A DNA stretch of 64,000 nt from Caldithrix abyssi DSM 13497 (GTDB lineage: Bacteria > Electryoneota > AABM5-125-24 > Hatepunaeales > Hatepunaeaceae). The notes under the pieces were generated by a model, which saw only the letters and a list, made by a program, of their open reading frames with translations, was not told the DNA's origin and searched no databases. Positions 52,384 through 61,595 of the stretch are shown here, piece after piece. Made by a program: the position numbers and the translations under genes. Positions within the stretch are counted from its first letter, which is position 1. Each line of letters begins with the position of its first letter. The stretch covers positions 1 through 64,000 of the forward strand of contig CAMBDS010000008.1 of the NCBI GenBank assembly GCA_945865405.1, read 5' to 3'.

Positions 52384-54211
52384 ATGAACATCTCATCCCA
52401 AAATAATGTCACCCTGAACGCAGTTCCTCTCATACCGACGAAAGTCGGTATCTATGTGTTCCTTCTGCTTTCATCCTTCATCCTTCATCCTTCAGTCCTC
52501 TGTTTCGCCGACACGACCTTCGTCTCCGGCGCAGTCTCGGGCGAATGGACGCGTGAAGGCAACCCCTACATCGTATTTGACTCGACCTGGGTGCCGGAAG
52601 GCGAACGGTTGACACTGACCGCTGGGGTCGAGGCTTTCTTCAACGAAGGGCAGGGACTTTATGTCTTTGGCGGATTGGACGCATTAAGTGATATTGAAAA
52701 TTTTCGTGATCAAATAAAGGTGTCTGTTCTCGAAGGTGTCCAACACTGGCAAGGAATTCGACTCTACGGGCGCGGAGTCACCAATTGGGTCTATGCGGAG
52801 ATCGATTGCCCGGATACAGCATTTTTCCTTGACAATGGTTACCGTTTCAATATGAACTATTGCGAAATTCAATCATTCCGTTCCTTTTGTGGCTATGACA
52901 ATCAGGGTGTTTTGCACAACTGCTCGTTCGACATCCAAAACAGCCAAATTACGGGCGGTAGGTGGATCACATATGCCGGCGGGTTAGTCCGTAAGGTTCT
53001 CTACATTGAACTTCAACGTAGGCGAATTCGAAGTCGGCACCTATGGCATGGCCGGCGAAGGTACTGTATTCAACTTATACGGATGTCAGGTATTCGGTAC
53101 ATGCGGCGGAACTACTTCCATAATCGATAGTTGCTACTTTCTCAAACCGCACCCGTACGCGAGTATTTCTGCCGGTGCTCTTGGGCTAGGTGGTAGTATG
53201 CGAAGAACGTATGTGGATGGCAATGGCCGTGCGGGTACTCGAGGTGATCAGACTACAGTATTCGAACACAATACCATTACTGGTGATTGCAGCATAAGCG
53301 GGAACGCGAATGTCTACGGATGTGACATTGGTGGCGTTTTAAGCCATGGCGGTGAGAATGTTGATAAAATCACAATTAGAAATACTAGTATGGGTGGACT
53401 CACGATGAATGATCTTGATACCCTCTATATGGACAGTTGCGTTGTCGATGTACGAGTGCCTCATCTTGATGGATTTAGCTTGGAGAATGTCAGGTTCGGA
53501 CGCATGACTCGGAATTACATTCGTTCCAAAATAACTAATAATAGTCATGATATATGGTTTGACCATAATACTATCGTGTTCAATGTTCCAGCCTGGAATT
53601 TACTATTTGGAAGAGCCGCTAAATGGACTAACAACATCTTCACAATTTTACAGGAGGGTGGAGAACTTCGCTTGGGACTCAACCGAGAGTGGCATCGCTA
53701 TAACTGTTTCTGGGGTTTTAATGAAGTTTGGTCTGGAGTCGATGCAGAAGACCATGAGCCAGACTCTACAAATTTTACCGCCAATCCGCGTCTGGAATGG
53801 TTCGCCAGCGTTCCGTTCCTTTCTGCTGATTCACCCTGTATCGATAGAGCAGATCCTGCCTATGCTCTTGATACCGATGAAACACGGTCTGACATGGGAG
53901 CGCGTTATTTCCACCACGAGGTCTCCGTTATTGCCGATCAGCCTTCCGCTTTCGACTTTCAGCTTTCCGCTTTTCCCAATCCGTTCAACTCCAGCACCCA
54001 AGTCATCTACAGGCTTCCGAGCGCCTCCCGGGTTTCCGTCCGAGTTTTCGACATAGCTGGTCATGTAGTTGCAAATCTTGTGGATGGTGATCAAGTAGCC
54101 GGTCATCATTTGACGCTCTGGATAGCTGATGGTGCTTCGGCGGGTCTCTACTTCTGCAAGGTCTCTTCCGGATCACACACCACCACTACGAAGGTTATGC
54201 TTGTGAAGTAG
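52384..54211 (+). pseudogene. Secreted beta-helix protein with type IX-like tail, disrupted by a frameshift
   Basis: Two frames cover one gene. 52384 to about 53005 gives a signal peptide and the start of a parallel beta-helix (WQGIRLYGRGVTNWVYAEI). From about 53003 the sequence continues in the next frame (NFNVGEFEVGTYGMAGEG) through more helix turns to a tail SAFPNPFNSSTQVIYRLP ending at 54211. The switch falls near TCTCTACATTGAAC at about 52998-53011 and needs a single-base change. There is no slippery heptamer, so a mutation or assembly error is more likely than programmed shifting. Part of the signal peptide is encoded by intergenic repeats. Confidence 0.82.
52428..52499. repeat. Palindrome family E plus tandem tract inside a signal-peptide coding region
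   Basis: 52428-52454 has arms ATACCGAC/GTCGGTAT (family E) and encodes PLIPTKVGIY. 52468-52499 is a tandem tract of TTCATCC units and encodes LLSSFILHPS. Just upstream, GTCACCCTGAACG (52409-52421) is also a repeated unit. Confidence 0.82.
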
Positions 54212-54238
54212 GGTGGATTGTTATCCGCCTTTGAAAAG

Positions 54239-54320
54239 TGCCGCAGGGTGTCCCCACCCTGAGGCACTTTCCTCTTTCCCGTTCCCTCCATGTTTCAAGC
54301 GAAGCATAACATGGAGGCAC
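54239..54320. repeat. Two palindromes after the beta-helix gene
   Basis: 54239-54270 is family H (arms GCAGGGTG/CACCCTG) with an outer pair GTGCC/GGCAC. 54286-54316 is a long inverted repeat CCTCCATGTT/AACATGGAGG. Either could serve as a terminator. Confidence 0.75.
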
Positions 54321-54370
54321 ATTCCACTTTCTACTTTTTTCAAACCTCTTCAACTTATCCCTCATTCCTC

Positions 54371-54399
54371 TTGACTTTTGTCAAAATTTGTCGTATATT
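54371..54399 (+). promoter_or_regulatory. Promoter-like element, copy 3
   Basis: TTGACT (54371-54376), 17 bases, TATATT (54394-54399). It shares its first ten bases with the copies at 17591 and 18321. Downstream is the repeated element at 54520, not a recognised gene. Confidence 0.45.
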
Positions 54400-54519
54400 A
54401 TAGGCGATTGAGTAGATTATGGTCTATATGTGCTGTATTGTCACCAACGGCCAGTGGCAAGTTACTAGCCACTTTCAAAAATGACGATTTTGACGATTTC
54501 TGCACCCCCCCCCACCCGG

Positions 54520-54625
54520 TTCTGTGAAGTTGGTGAAGATAATTAAAAATCAAAATCGCCACAAAAGCCTATCCAATAGGTTCTGTGACGATTGTGAAGA
54601 TGTGAAGATAATTTTGAATGCTCTC
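54520..54625 (+). repeat. About 106-bp repeated element with an open frame, copy 2
   Basis: Starts TTCTGTGAAGTTGGTGAAGA and ends GTGAAGATAATTTTGAATGC then TCTCG. It aligns to 17995-18102 and shares the frame MKLVK...DVKII...AL (61 codons here, 54524-54709). The rest of 54212-54725 has no gene I can support. Confidence 0.65.
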
Positions 54626-54725
54626 GCGATTTCCCTTATTTATCAAGTAATAACGAAATTCAACCCTGGTGTTGAGGCGTATTGTCTTGCGCCCTATTTG
54701 ACACTTTGAAGAAAGAATTACTACT

Positions 54726-55085
54726 TTAGAATCCCATACCCGGCGGCATTAGACCAGCCATACCTGCTGATGCTTTGGCGACTTTCGCTTCGGACTGTTC
54801 CTTGACGTCGCGGAGAGCCTGGTTGACTGCGGCAAGGACAAGATCTTCCAGCATTTCAGGATCGCTTGGGTCAATTGCCTCAGGTGAGATTTTCAATGAA
54901 GAAATCTCAAGTTTGCCATTTGCTTTAGCAATGACCGCACCGCCGCCGACAGAAGCCTCTACTTCAAGCAAAGCGGCTTCTTCCTGAGCTTTGGCAATAT
55001 CAGCTTGCATTTTCTGAGCTTGCTTCAGAAGCTTGCCCATGTTTCCGCCCATTCCGCCCCCGCCTCCGCCCATGAAGTTTTTCAT
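54726..55085 (-). CDS. YbaB/EbfC-family nucleoid-associated protein
   Basis: A 119-residue protein with the family core: a Gly/Met-rich N terminus (MKNFMGGGGGGMGGNM), helix LLKQAQKMQADIAKAQEEA, then VEASVGGGAVIAKANGKLEI and DLVLAAVNQALRDV. YbaB dimers bind DNA and help shape the nucleoid. It follows dnaX, the widespread dnaX-ybaB arrangement. The usual third gene, recR, is not found; repeats and a plus-strand pseudogene lie there instead. Confidence 0.95.
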   Translation of the reverse strand: MKNFMGGGGGGMGGNMGKLLKQAQKMQADIAKAQEEAALLEVEASVGGGAVIAKANGKLEISSLKISPEAIDPSDPEMLEDLVLAAVNQALRDVKEQSEAKVAKASAGMAGLMPPGMGF

Positions 55086-55112
55086 TTGTTGTTCCGAAAA
55101 AGTTGTTTAAGG

Positions 55113-55163
55113 AGACAGACTGAAGTCTGTCGTACTGGATACCGGCTTGCGCCGGTATGAGAG
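55113..55163. repeat. Palindromic repeats I and E between dnaX and ybaB
   Basis: 55113-55135 has arms GACAGACT/AGTCTGTC (family I). 55137-55163 has arms ATACCGGC/GCCGGTAT (family E). Confidence 0.85.
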
Positions 55164-55173
55164 CTACTTGAAG

Positions 55174-56796
55174 TCAAACGGGTCTTGCACCCCAACGATT
55201 GGTCAAGAGTTTTGTTGCTTCATCCTCTATTTCAGGTTCTGAGGAATCGGCAACAATTGGGCCGATTTGAAGGTCAAGAGTGACATTGCCGAGTCTGGAA
55301 TTAATTGCCTCCCGCAATGGTCCGAGCAAAGCTCGCGCAATATCCAAATGCGATTGTGCCTGAAAATTGATGCGCAACGTTCCGTTTACGGCGGATATGG
55401 GTATGCCACCGTGGCGAATCATTCGTGACCGGTGGCTGTGCTCTTTAGAAATCTCGTCACAGATCTCTCCCCACATTGCTGAGGCGCGTGTCAACAGATC
55501 AGCGTCATTTAGGGTGACTTGCGGAGTATTTGTTGAGGCAGGCTTTTGAGAGGTTTCAGTTTGCGGTGATGGAGCCGGTCGCCTAACTGTAGCAGGCGAT
55601 ACAGGTTGGGCAGACTGAGCGGGAGCCTGAACCGTGCGAGGAGGAGATGAGGGAGGAGCAACAGGGGGAGCCCCCTTTGAAATTTGCGCTATCAGGTCCG
55701 CGATAACGAGGCTTCGCTCAAATGTCGCCAATTTGACGAGTAGAAGCTGAAGTCGTGTGCGAGGATTGAAGTTCCGCTTGACATCGGTCTCTGCCGCGGA
55801 ACAGAGTTGAAGAACCCTGACGAGGTCACCATCGCCCATCTCTTCGGCGAGTGATGCGAATTGCTCGCGCGATTCAACAGGAACATCTGCCTTTTCAACG
55901 CCGAGAGCTTTCACCTGCATTGTGAGAACAATATGCTCGGAGAGGCCACTTATGAAGTCCTGGGGGTCGGTGCCCGCCATTGCAAGTTCATCATCGATTT
56001 GAAGTGCGCCGGAAAGGGAGTGTGTCTGGATTAGGTCGAGGGCGCGAAAGAAGAGGTCGAGGCGGATATCGCCGACAACATCGACGGCATCCTTACGCAT
56101 CACGGTTCCACCGGAAAAGGCGATGATCTGATCGAGGAGGCTGAGTGAGTCGCGGATCGAACCGTCAGCCTTGCGAGCGATAATGTCGAGGGCTTCGCGC
56201 TGGAAGGGCAGATTTTCCCGATTGAGAATCCATTCGAGATGTCCGGCGATTTCGCCTGCTGTTACCCGACGAAAATCGAAACGCTGACAACGCGAGAGAA
56301 TAGTTGATGGCAGCTTTTGCGGGTTGGTCGTGGCGAGAAAGAAGTAAGCGTGTGGGGGGGGTTCTTCGAGAGTTTTCAGCAGGGCATTGAACGCTGGGGT
56401 CGAGAGCATGTGGACTTCGTCGATGATCCAGATCTTTGCCTTGCCGTCGATAGGGGCGTAGCGGACATTGTCGTTGATGCCTCGGACGTCGTCAACACCG
56501 TTGTTCGAAGCGGCGTCGATTTCGATGAAGTCGAGGCCTCTATTCTCAAGGATTGCTGAACAGCTTCGACAGACACCGCACGGTTCACCGACGATTGGAT
56601 TCAGGCAGTTTACTGCTCGTGCAAGGAGTCTTGCGGTAGTCGTCTTTCCAACCCCTCGCGGCCCACTGAAGAGGTACGCGTGGGCGAGCCGCTGCTGCTG
56701 AAGTCCGTTGATTATGGTACGGACGACGTGCGGTTGTCCGACGACATCGGCAAACTTCAGCGGGCGATATTTTCGTGCGAGGACGACGTAAGACAT
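55174..56796 (-). CDS. dnaX: DNA polymerase III subunit gamma/tau
   Basis: A 540-residue clamp-loader ATPase. Walker A is GPRGVGKTTTARLLA, the zinc module is CLNPIVGEPCGVCRSC, Walker B is IIDEVHML, and the SRC motif is STILSRCQRF. The C terminus from about 385 is a Pro-rich linker and a tau-like domain. It loads the beta clamp for replication. The start MSYVVLARKYRPLKF is typical. ybaB follows and the SRP RNA gene precedes it. I see no obvious programmed frameshift site for making a separate gamma form. Confidence 0.96.
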   Translation of the reverse strand: MSYVVLARKYRPLKFADVVGQPHVVRTIINGLQQQRLAHAYLFSGPRGVGKTTTARLLARAVNCLNPIVGEPCGVCRSCSAILENRGLDFIEIDAASNNGVDDVRGINDNVRYAPIDGKAKIWIIDEVHMLSTPAFNALLKTLEEPPPHAYFFLATTNPQKLPSTILSRCQRFDFRRVTAGEIAGHLEWILNRENLPFQREALDIIARKADGSIRDSLSLLDQIIAFSGGTVMRKDAVDVVGDIRLDLFFRALDLIQTHSLSGALQIDDELAMAGTDPQDFISGLSEHIVLTMQVKALGVEKADVPVESREQFASLAEEMGDGDLVRVLQLCSAAETDVKRNFNPRTRLQLLLVKLATFERSLVIADLIAQISKGAPPVAPPSSPPRTVQAPAQSAQPVSPATVRRPAPSPQTETSQKPASTNTPQVTLNDADLLTRASAMWGEICDEISKEHSHRSRMIRHGGIPISAVNGTLRINFQAQSHLDIARALLGPLREAINSRLGNVTLDLQIGPIVADSSEPEIEDEATKLLTNRWGARPV

Positions 56797-56956
56797 TAAT
56801 TGGAAAAGTTAAAAGGTTGAAAGTGCAAGGTTAAAAGGTCGGGATGAGCCGCATAATGATGCATCCTGCCCTATTAACATTGCACCTTTCAGGGAAAATT
56901 CGGCTGTGCCCCATCATCGATCTCCTGTAATCACAAATGAGACCCGTTTCATGACT

Positions 56957-57050
56957 GAAGCCCGGCGAACCCGCGGCACCCGGCAACAACACTTACCGCT
57001 GCTACCTTCCGGTCCTGACGGGGTTGGGTGCGCGACCGCTGCGCGGGACC
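56957..57050 (-). ncRNA. ffs: Signal recognition particle RNA, small bacterial type
   Basis: The minus strand holds the conserved apical domain: GTCAGGACCGGAAGGTAGCA then GCGG, with the GGAA tetraloop and the asymmetric Ffh-binding loop. Flanking arms GGTCCCGCG...CGCCGGGC close an approximately 94-base hairpin. A -10-like TATAGT lies just upstream. SRP RNA next to dnaX is common in bacteria. The exact ends are estimated. Confidence 0.93.
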
Positions 57051-57228
57051 AAACTATAAGCGCCACAAAAACGGAACATTGCGAAAACAGGGGGGACCTC
57101 ACAATGGGTATTCGATCCCGCTGGAGCGGGTTGCGGGTTACAGGGCACCGCTATCTCCCCATCTAGCACAGCCAAAGTAAAAAGTGACTGGTCTAACTTG
57201 TGACTGGTCACTGGTAAACGGATAGAAG

Positions 57229-57301
57229 TGGAGCTGAGCGGGATCGAACCGCCGACCTATACGTTGCGAACGTATCGCTCTGCCAACTGAGCTACAGCCC
57301 C
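57229..57301 (-). tRNA. tRNA-Ala (CGC)
   Basis: Minus-strand cloverleaf of 73 bases: acceptor GGGGCTG/CAGCTCC with the G3:U70 pair that identifies alanine tRNAs, D-arm GCTC..GAGC, anticodon stem ATACG/CGTAT round TTCGCAA (anticodon CGC), T-arm GGCGG..CCGCT region with GTTCGATCC. Discriminator A. CCA is not encoded. Confidence 0.95.
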
Positions 57302-57316
57302 GGAAAGGAAGTGATT

Positions 57317-57461
57317 GGCGTCAGACTGAAGTCTGACGCCAAACCTAAGGAATCGGACAGGTCGGGACGACCTGTCCGAGGAGAGGATATTGAAAGCGCG
57401 GGCTGAAATCCCGCGCTCCAAGTAGAAGTAATTTGTCGCAGGGTGGGGACACCCTGCGACA
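57317..57461. repeat. Cluster of four palindromic repeats
   Basis: 57317-57341 has arms GGCGTCAGACT/AGTCTGACGCC (family I). 57355-57380 has arms CGGACAGGTCG/CGACCTGTCCG. 57396-57422 is family A reversed, arms GCGCGGG/CCCGCGC. 57434-57461 has arms GTCGCAGGGTG/CACCCTGCGAC (family H). Confidence 0.87.
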
Positions 57462-57469
57462 ATGAAAAT

Positions 57470-58141
57470 TTAGCACTCAATCCCATGGCGTATACAGATG
57501 CCGTCCAGCATGCTGTAAAGAGCATTTAAGGTGTGGTCTGCTGTATAGGAAGCCGAAGGAAACGTCGAGTCTGTAATATACGACTCCAAACATTCGCGCT
57601 CAACAGCCGAGTGCTCCTTATCGGCTTCGATGTGAACTTTGAAGTAGGCGAGACCCTTGGGGTCGGACAACCCGTAAAATTCGTTCAGTCCGGCGATTTT
57701 CGACTCAGAAACGGCGGGAATCTGGCTCTCATAGCAGTAGAGAGCGGTCAAGCCCTCCGTGGTGCCTTTGGAGCACTCGGTGCGGAAGCCGTCGATCAAG
57801 CTTTGAGTCTCTGGATAGAGTGCCGCCTGTTTGACAGACTCTGTTGAGACGCCGAGCGAATTGGCGAACATCAACCAGAGTTCGGGATGGTTGGGGCTGC
57901 CAGCTTCCTCATCGATCAAGTTGGAAAGGATCATCCGGCGGGTCGGCTGATCTTCGGTTTTGGCGTGAACCGCCGAGAGGTAAGTCGGGAAGGCTGCGAC
58001 GTGGTGATAATATTGCTGAGCGTAGTCGGCGAGTGCCACTTTAGTCAACATCCCTTTTGTCCAAGCCTGGTAGAAGGGGTGCTGAAGCAGACCCTTCGCG
58101 GCGATTTTGCGATCAATTTCAAGGATAAATTCGTTCTGCAT
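57470..58141 (-). CDS. CADD-family protein (TenA/PqqC fold), possible p-aminobenzoate synthase
   Basis: A 223-residue helical protein of the haem-oxygenase-like di-iron group. The N-terminal block HPFYQAWTKGML and DYAQQYYHHVAAFPTYLSA and the stretch LIDEEAGSPNHPELWLMFA are characteristic of CADD proteins, named after Chlamydia CT610. In Chlamydia, CADD makes p-aminobenzoate for folate by an oxygen-dependent reaction using one of its own tyrosines; Tyr24 here is a candidate for that residue. Remaining metal ligands are in KVHIEADKEHS. ATG at 58141. Transfer of function from CADD is inference. Confidence 0.82.
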   Translation of the reverse strand: MQNEFILEIDRKIAAKGLLQHPFYQAWTKGMLTKVALADYAQQYYHHVAAFPTYLSAVHAKTEDQPTRRMILSNLIDEEAGSPNHPELWLMFANSLGVSTESVKQAALYPETQSLIDGFRTECSKGTTEGLTALYCYESQIPAVSESKIAGLNEFYGLSDPKGLAYFKVHIEADKEHSAVERECLESYITDSTFPSASYTADHTLNALYSMLDGICIRHGIEC

Positions 58142-58213
58142 TTATTTCCCTTTTATGTTGTTACCCGCCCGTTGGCGAGTCTATTTCGATTGAATGTAAT
58201 ATAAGTGCTTTTT

Positions 58214-58264
58214 GCTGTCAGACGAGGGCGTCTGCCAGCGGAGGTAGCTCGTTTAGCTACCTGT
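58214..58264. repeat. Family C palindrome and an adjacent inverted repeat
   Basis: 58214-58243 is family C (TGTCAGACG with imperfect CGTCTGCCA). 58242-58262 has arms AGGTAGCT/AGCTACCT. Confidence 0.78.
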
Positions 58265-58281
58265 TTTCCATTGGGTGTAAT

Positions 58282-60921
58282 TTATGGTTTAGAGATGGCG
58301 TTGTCAAATTTCTGACCGTCAGAGTGGTTATACGTAAAATCGAGCTTACCATCTCCCCCAGTTATGGAAATTTGATCGCCTGAGCGAATTGACTCGCCAA
58401 TGATGGCGCGACTCACTACGGTCTCGATATTGTGCACGATAAATCGCTTAAGAGGCCTTGCTCCGTAAACGGGATCCCAAGCTTCGCGGACGATCAGATC
58501 TGCGGCTGAATCATCGATTGAGAGCGAGATGCCCTGACTTGCGAGACGACGGCTGAGTAGCTCAATCTGAAGCAGGACGATCTTTCGCATTGCTGCTTCA
58601 TCCAGAGTCTCGAACTGGATAATGTCGTCGATTCGATTGAGGAATTCAGGGGGGAAGTGGGACTTAAGGCAGAGCAGTACCTCTTTCTCGATGCGCAATC
58701 GGTCAGATTGATTATTGGTTTCTTCAAGCAATAAATCGGATCCGATGTTTGAGGTCATTATGACGATAGTGTTTCTAAAGTCAACGGTGCGACCCTGTCC
58801 ATCAGTCAAGCGACCATCGTCAAGGAGTTGAAGAAGAACGGTGAAGACTTCGCGGTGGGCTTTCTCGATTTCGTCGAAGAGGATTACTGCATAAGCTTTG
58901 TGGCGAATCTTCTCGGTCAGTTGCCCACCTTCTTCGTAGCCGACGTATCCTGGTGGCGCGCCGATTAGTCTTGCAACCGAATGGCGCTCTTGATATTCGG
59001 ACATATCGATGCGGACGAGGGCATCTTCGCTGTCGAAGATAGCCTCGGCAAGGGCACGAGCGAGTTCGGTTTTGCCGACGCCAGTGGGGCCGAGGAAAAT
59101 GAACGAACCGATAGGCCGGTGAGGGTCTTTGATTCCGGCGCGAGAACGGAGGACGGCGTCAGCGACGGCAAGGACGGCAGTATCCTGGCCGATGACGCGA
59201 TTGTGAAGTATTTCGTCGAGATGGAGAAGCTTGTCGCGCTCGCCCTGAAGAAGTCGTTTGACGGGGATGCCCGTCCAGTTACCGACGATGCGGGCGATCT
59301 CCTCCTCAGTCACTTCCTCCTTCAATAATTTGTCGTTTCCAACCGCCATTTGAGCCTCGATCTCGTGAAGCTCCTTGGCGAGAGAATTCAATTTGCCGTA
59401 TTTAAGCTCAGCGGCTTTGTTGAGGTCGTAGTCGCGCTCGGCTTGATCGACCGCGGCGCGGGTCTGCTCGATTTCAGCGCGCAGATCTCTCGCTTTATGG
59501 ATCGTCTTCTTTTCTTTTTCCCAAATCTCCTTCAGACGGCCGAAGCGGAGGCTTAGCACCTCGAGTTCGTCCTGAATAACTTTCAGTCGATCTCGTGAAC
59601 CGGAGTCTTTTTCACGGCGGAGGCCTTCTCTTTCTATCTGAAGCTGTGTGATGCGCCTAGTCATGTCGTCAAGTTCTGTCGGCATGGAGTCGATCTCGGT
59701 GCGGATCAAGGCGGCGGCCTCGTCGATCAGGTCGATGGCTTTATCCGGAAGGAAGCGACTCGTGATGTAGCGATCAGAGAGGACAACTGCCGAAACGAGT
59801 GCTGCGTCTTGAATCCGAACACCGTGATGAACCTCGAATTTCTCGCGGAGGCCTCGTAATATTGAGATAGAGTCCTCGACAGTTGGAGGCTCGACCAAAA
59901 CCGTCTGGAAACGTCGGGCGAGCGCGGGGTCCTTTTCAATATGCTTGTGGTACTCGTCGAGAGTCGTCGCCCCAATGCAATGCAATTCGCCACGAGCGAG
60001 GAGCGGTTTCATGATGTTGCCAGCGTCCATTGAACCCTCTGCGCGACCGGCTCCGACGACGTTGTGCAGCTCATCGATGAAGAGGATGATCTGGCCCTCT
60101 GACTTTTCGACTTCCTTTAGGACGGCTTTTAGTCGCTCCTCGAACTCGCCGCGGAACTTGGCTCCAGCGACAACGGAGGCGATATCCAACGCCCAGACGA
60201 TTTTCTGGAGGAGACTCGCCGGGACATCGCCGCGGAGGATACGCTGGGCGAGACCTTCGACGATGGCGGTTTTGCCGACACCGGGCTCGCCGATCAGGAC
60301 GGGATTGTTCTTGGTTCGACGCGAGAGGATGCGAATCACTCGACGGATCTCCTCATCACGCCCGATGACCGGGTCAAGCTTGCCCCGGCGAGCATCCGAA
60401 ACGAGGTCGCGACCGTATTTCTCTAATGCTTCGTAGGTCTGCTCAGGGTTAGCGGACGTGATGCGTTGATTGCCGCGCATAGCGGTTAAGGCTTGAAGAA
60501 CTTTATCGTGAGTGATGTTGAACTTCGCCATCAGTTGGCTTGCAGGACGGTGTTTGTCCATCCCGGTCAGTGCGAGCAGGATATGCTCGGCGGAGATGTA
60601 CTCGTCCTTCATGCGGGTAGCTTCGTCGTGAGCACTTACGAGCAGTCTCTCAAGATCGGGTGAGATGTAGATCTTTCCGACTTCGGCACCGGGGCCACTT
60701 ACGCGGGGGAGCCGGGCGATAGCTTGCCCTGTTGCTTCGGAAAACTCAGCGAAGTTTATGCCGAGTTTTTGCAGTATTTTAACTGCAATACCTTCGTTAG
60801 AGTCGGTTAGCGCGGCGAGGAAGTGCTCGGGTTCAATTTGCTGATGTCCTGCTTCAACTGCCTTCGCTTGAGCAACAGCGAACGCCTGCTGAGTTCGTTC
60901 TGTGAAGTTATTCTGGTTCAT
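58282..60921 (-). CDS. clpB: ATP-dependent disaggregase ClpB
   Basis: An 879-residue AAA+ chaperone that, with DnaK, pulls proteins out of aggregates. The N domain ([16 protein letters not shown]) is followed by the first ATPase with Walker A GEPGVGKT, a middle coiled coil (about 400-530) rich in Arg and Glu, which separates ClpB from protease-linked ClpA/ClpC, and a second ATPase with GPTGVGKT and [12 protein letters not shown]. The ATG at 60921 is preferred to the TTG nine bases earlier. It lies downstream of hsp20, with an attenuator-like hairpin between, so heat-stress genes are grouped. Confidence 0.97.
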   Translation of the reverse strand: MNQNNFTERTQQAFAVAQAKAVEAGHQQIEPEHFLAALTDSNEGIAVKILQKLGINFAEFSEATGQAIARLPRVSGPGAEVGKIYISPDLERLLVSAHDEATRMKDEYISAEHILLALTGMDKHRPASQLMAKFNITHDKVLQALTAMRGNQRITSANPEQTYEALEKYGRDLVSDARRGKLDPVIGRDEEIRRVIRILSRRTKNNPVLIGEPGVGKTAIVEGLAQRILRGDVPASLLQKIVWALDIASVVAGAKFRGEFEERLKAVLKEVEKSEGQIILFIDELHNVVGAGRAEGSMDAGNIMKPLLARGELHCIGATTLDEYHKHIEKDPALARRFQTVLVEPPTVEDSISILRGLREKFEVHHGVRIQDAALVSAVVLSDRYITSRFLPDKAIDLIDEAAALIRTEIDSMPTELDDMTRRITQLQIEREGLRREKDSGSRDRLKVIQDELEVLSLRFGRLKEIWEKEKKTIHKARDLRAEIEQTRAAVDQAERDYDLNKAAELKYGKLNSLAKELHEIEAQMAVGNDKLLKEEVTEEEIARIVGNWTGIPVKRLLQGERDKLLHLDEILHNRVIGQDTAVLAVADAVLRSRAGIKDPHRPIGSFIFLGPTGVGKTELARALAEAIFDSEDALVRIDMSEYQERHSVARLIGAPPGYVGYEEGGQLTEKIRHKAYAVILFDEIEKAHREVFTVLLQLLDDGRLTDGQGRTVDFRNTIVIMTSNIGSDLLLEETNNQSDRLRIEKEVLLCLKSHFPPEFLNRIDDIIQFETLDEAAMRKIVLLQIELLSRRLASQGISLSIDDSAADLIVREAWDPVYGARPLKRFIVHNIETVVSRAIIGESIRSGDQISITGGDGKLDFTYNHSDGQKFDNAISKP

Positions 60922-60990
60922 CCGATGCAATTTCCTGATATTCGGTTGAAAACTTTCGTAATACTTAATAACGATTCATGCCGGGTCAAA

Positions 60991-61030
60991 ACAAAGCGTC
61001 GCCGGTTCCCCAACGACGCTTTGTAAGAAT
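60991..61030 (-). terminator. Perfect hairpin between hsp20 and clpB
   Basis: An exact 11-base inverted repeat, ACAAAGCGTCG (60991-61001) and CGACGCTTTGT (61014-61024), 11 to 12 bases apart. On the minus strand it is followed by TTTGACC, with T's beginning inside the stem, so it is a probable partial terminator giving more hsp20 than clpB message. Confidence 0.6.
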
Positions 61031-61053
61031 GCGTGCCTTACGAGACATGAAGA

Positions 61054-61512
61054 TTAGTTGATTTTTACTTCAATTTGCGTAGGTTTTGCGACCTCAGCCT
61101 TGGGCAAAGTGACGGTCAGGACGCCATTTTTGAATGTCGCGTCGATTTTCGTTCCGTCAATTTGAGTTGGGAACTGAAATCTACGGCGGAACTGACCAAA
61201 ATGTCGTTCGCTAAGGAAGAGGTTTTGTTCCTTTTGCCCGGTCGAATTTTGTTTTTCACCGGAGATGGTGAGGATGTTCTCCTGAAGTTCAACCTTCACA
61301 TCTTCGCGTGTAAGGCCGGCAAGCTCGGCGGTCACCTCGTATTTATCGTCTGACTCGGTCAGATTGACTCTGGGCGACCAAGTGACGGTTCGACCTTCTT
61401 CGGAGTTTTCTGCCAAGGCATCGCCGAACTCTCGACTGAGGTGACGCTGGAGAATTGATAAACCCGCGAATGGATTTGCGTGGCGGGTTGGCTGGCAGTT
61501 TACAAGTGTCAT
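61054..61512 (-). CDS. Small heat shock protein, Hsp20 family
   Basis: A 152-residue alpha-crystallin-type chaperone. The conserved domain runs from about 50 to 140 (DKYEVTAELAGLTREDVKVELQ in part, then ERHFGQFRRRFQFP and the signature FKNGVLTVTLPKAE). The N terminus, LVNCQPTRHANPFAGLS, is short. Small heat shock proteins hold unfolding proteins for ClpB-DnaK. AAGGA lies eight bases before the ATG at 61512. The sigma-54 type promoter at 61596-61612 would drive it. Confidence 0.96.
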   Translation of the reverse strand: MTLVNCQPTRHANPFAGLSILQRHLSREFGDALAENSEEGRTVTWSPRVNLTESDDKYEVTAELAGLTREDVKVELQENILTISGEKQNSTGQKEQNLFLSERHFGQFRRRFQFPTQIDGTKIDATFKNGVLTVTLPKAEVAKPTQIEVKIN

Positions 61513-61595
61513 GATTATTTTCCTTTGCTTTTGGATAGATTATTTTTGCATTGACTGAATTTGTCTGCCGATGCATGACTGTTTGAATTTGTAAA

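Noticed and set aside
52998-53011. Programmed frameshift
   Set aside because: No slippery heptamer and no downstream pseudoknot are evident; a mutation or sequencing error is simpler.
56906-57166. 86-codon plus-strand frame
   Set aside because: It runs antisense through the SRP RNA gene.
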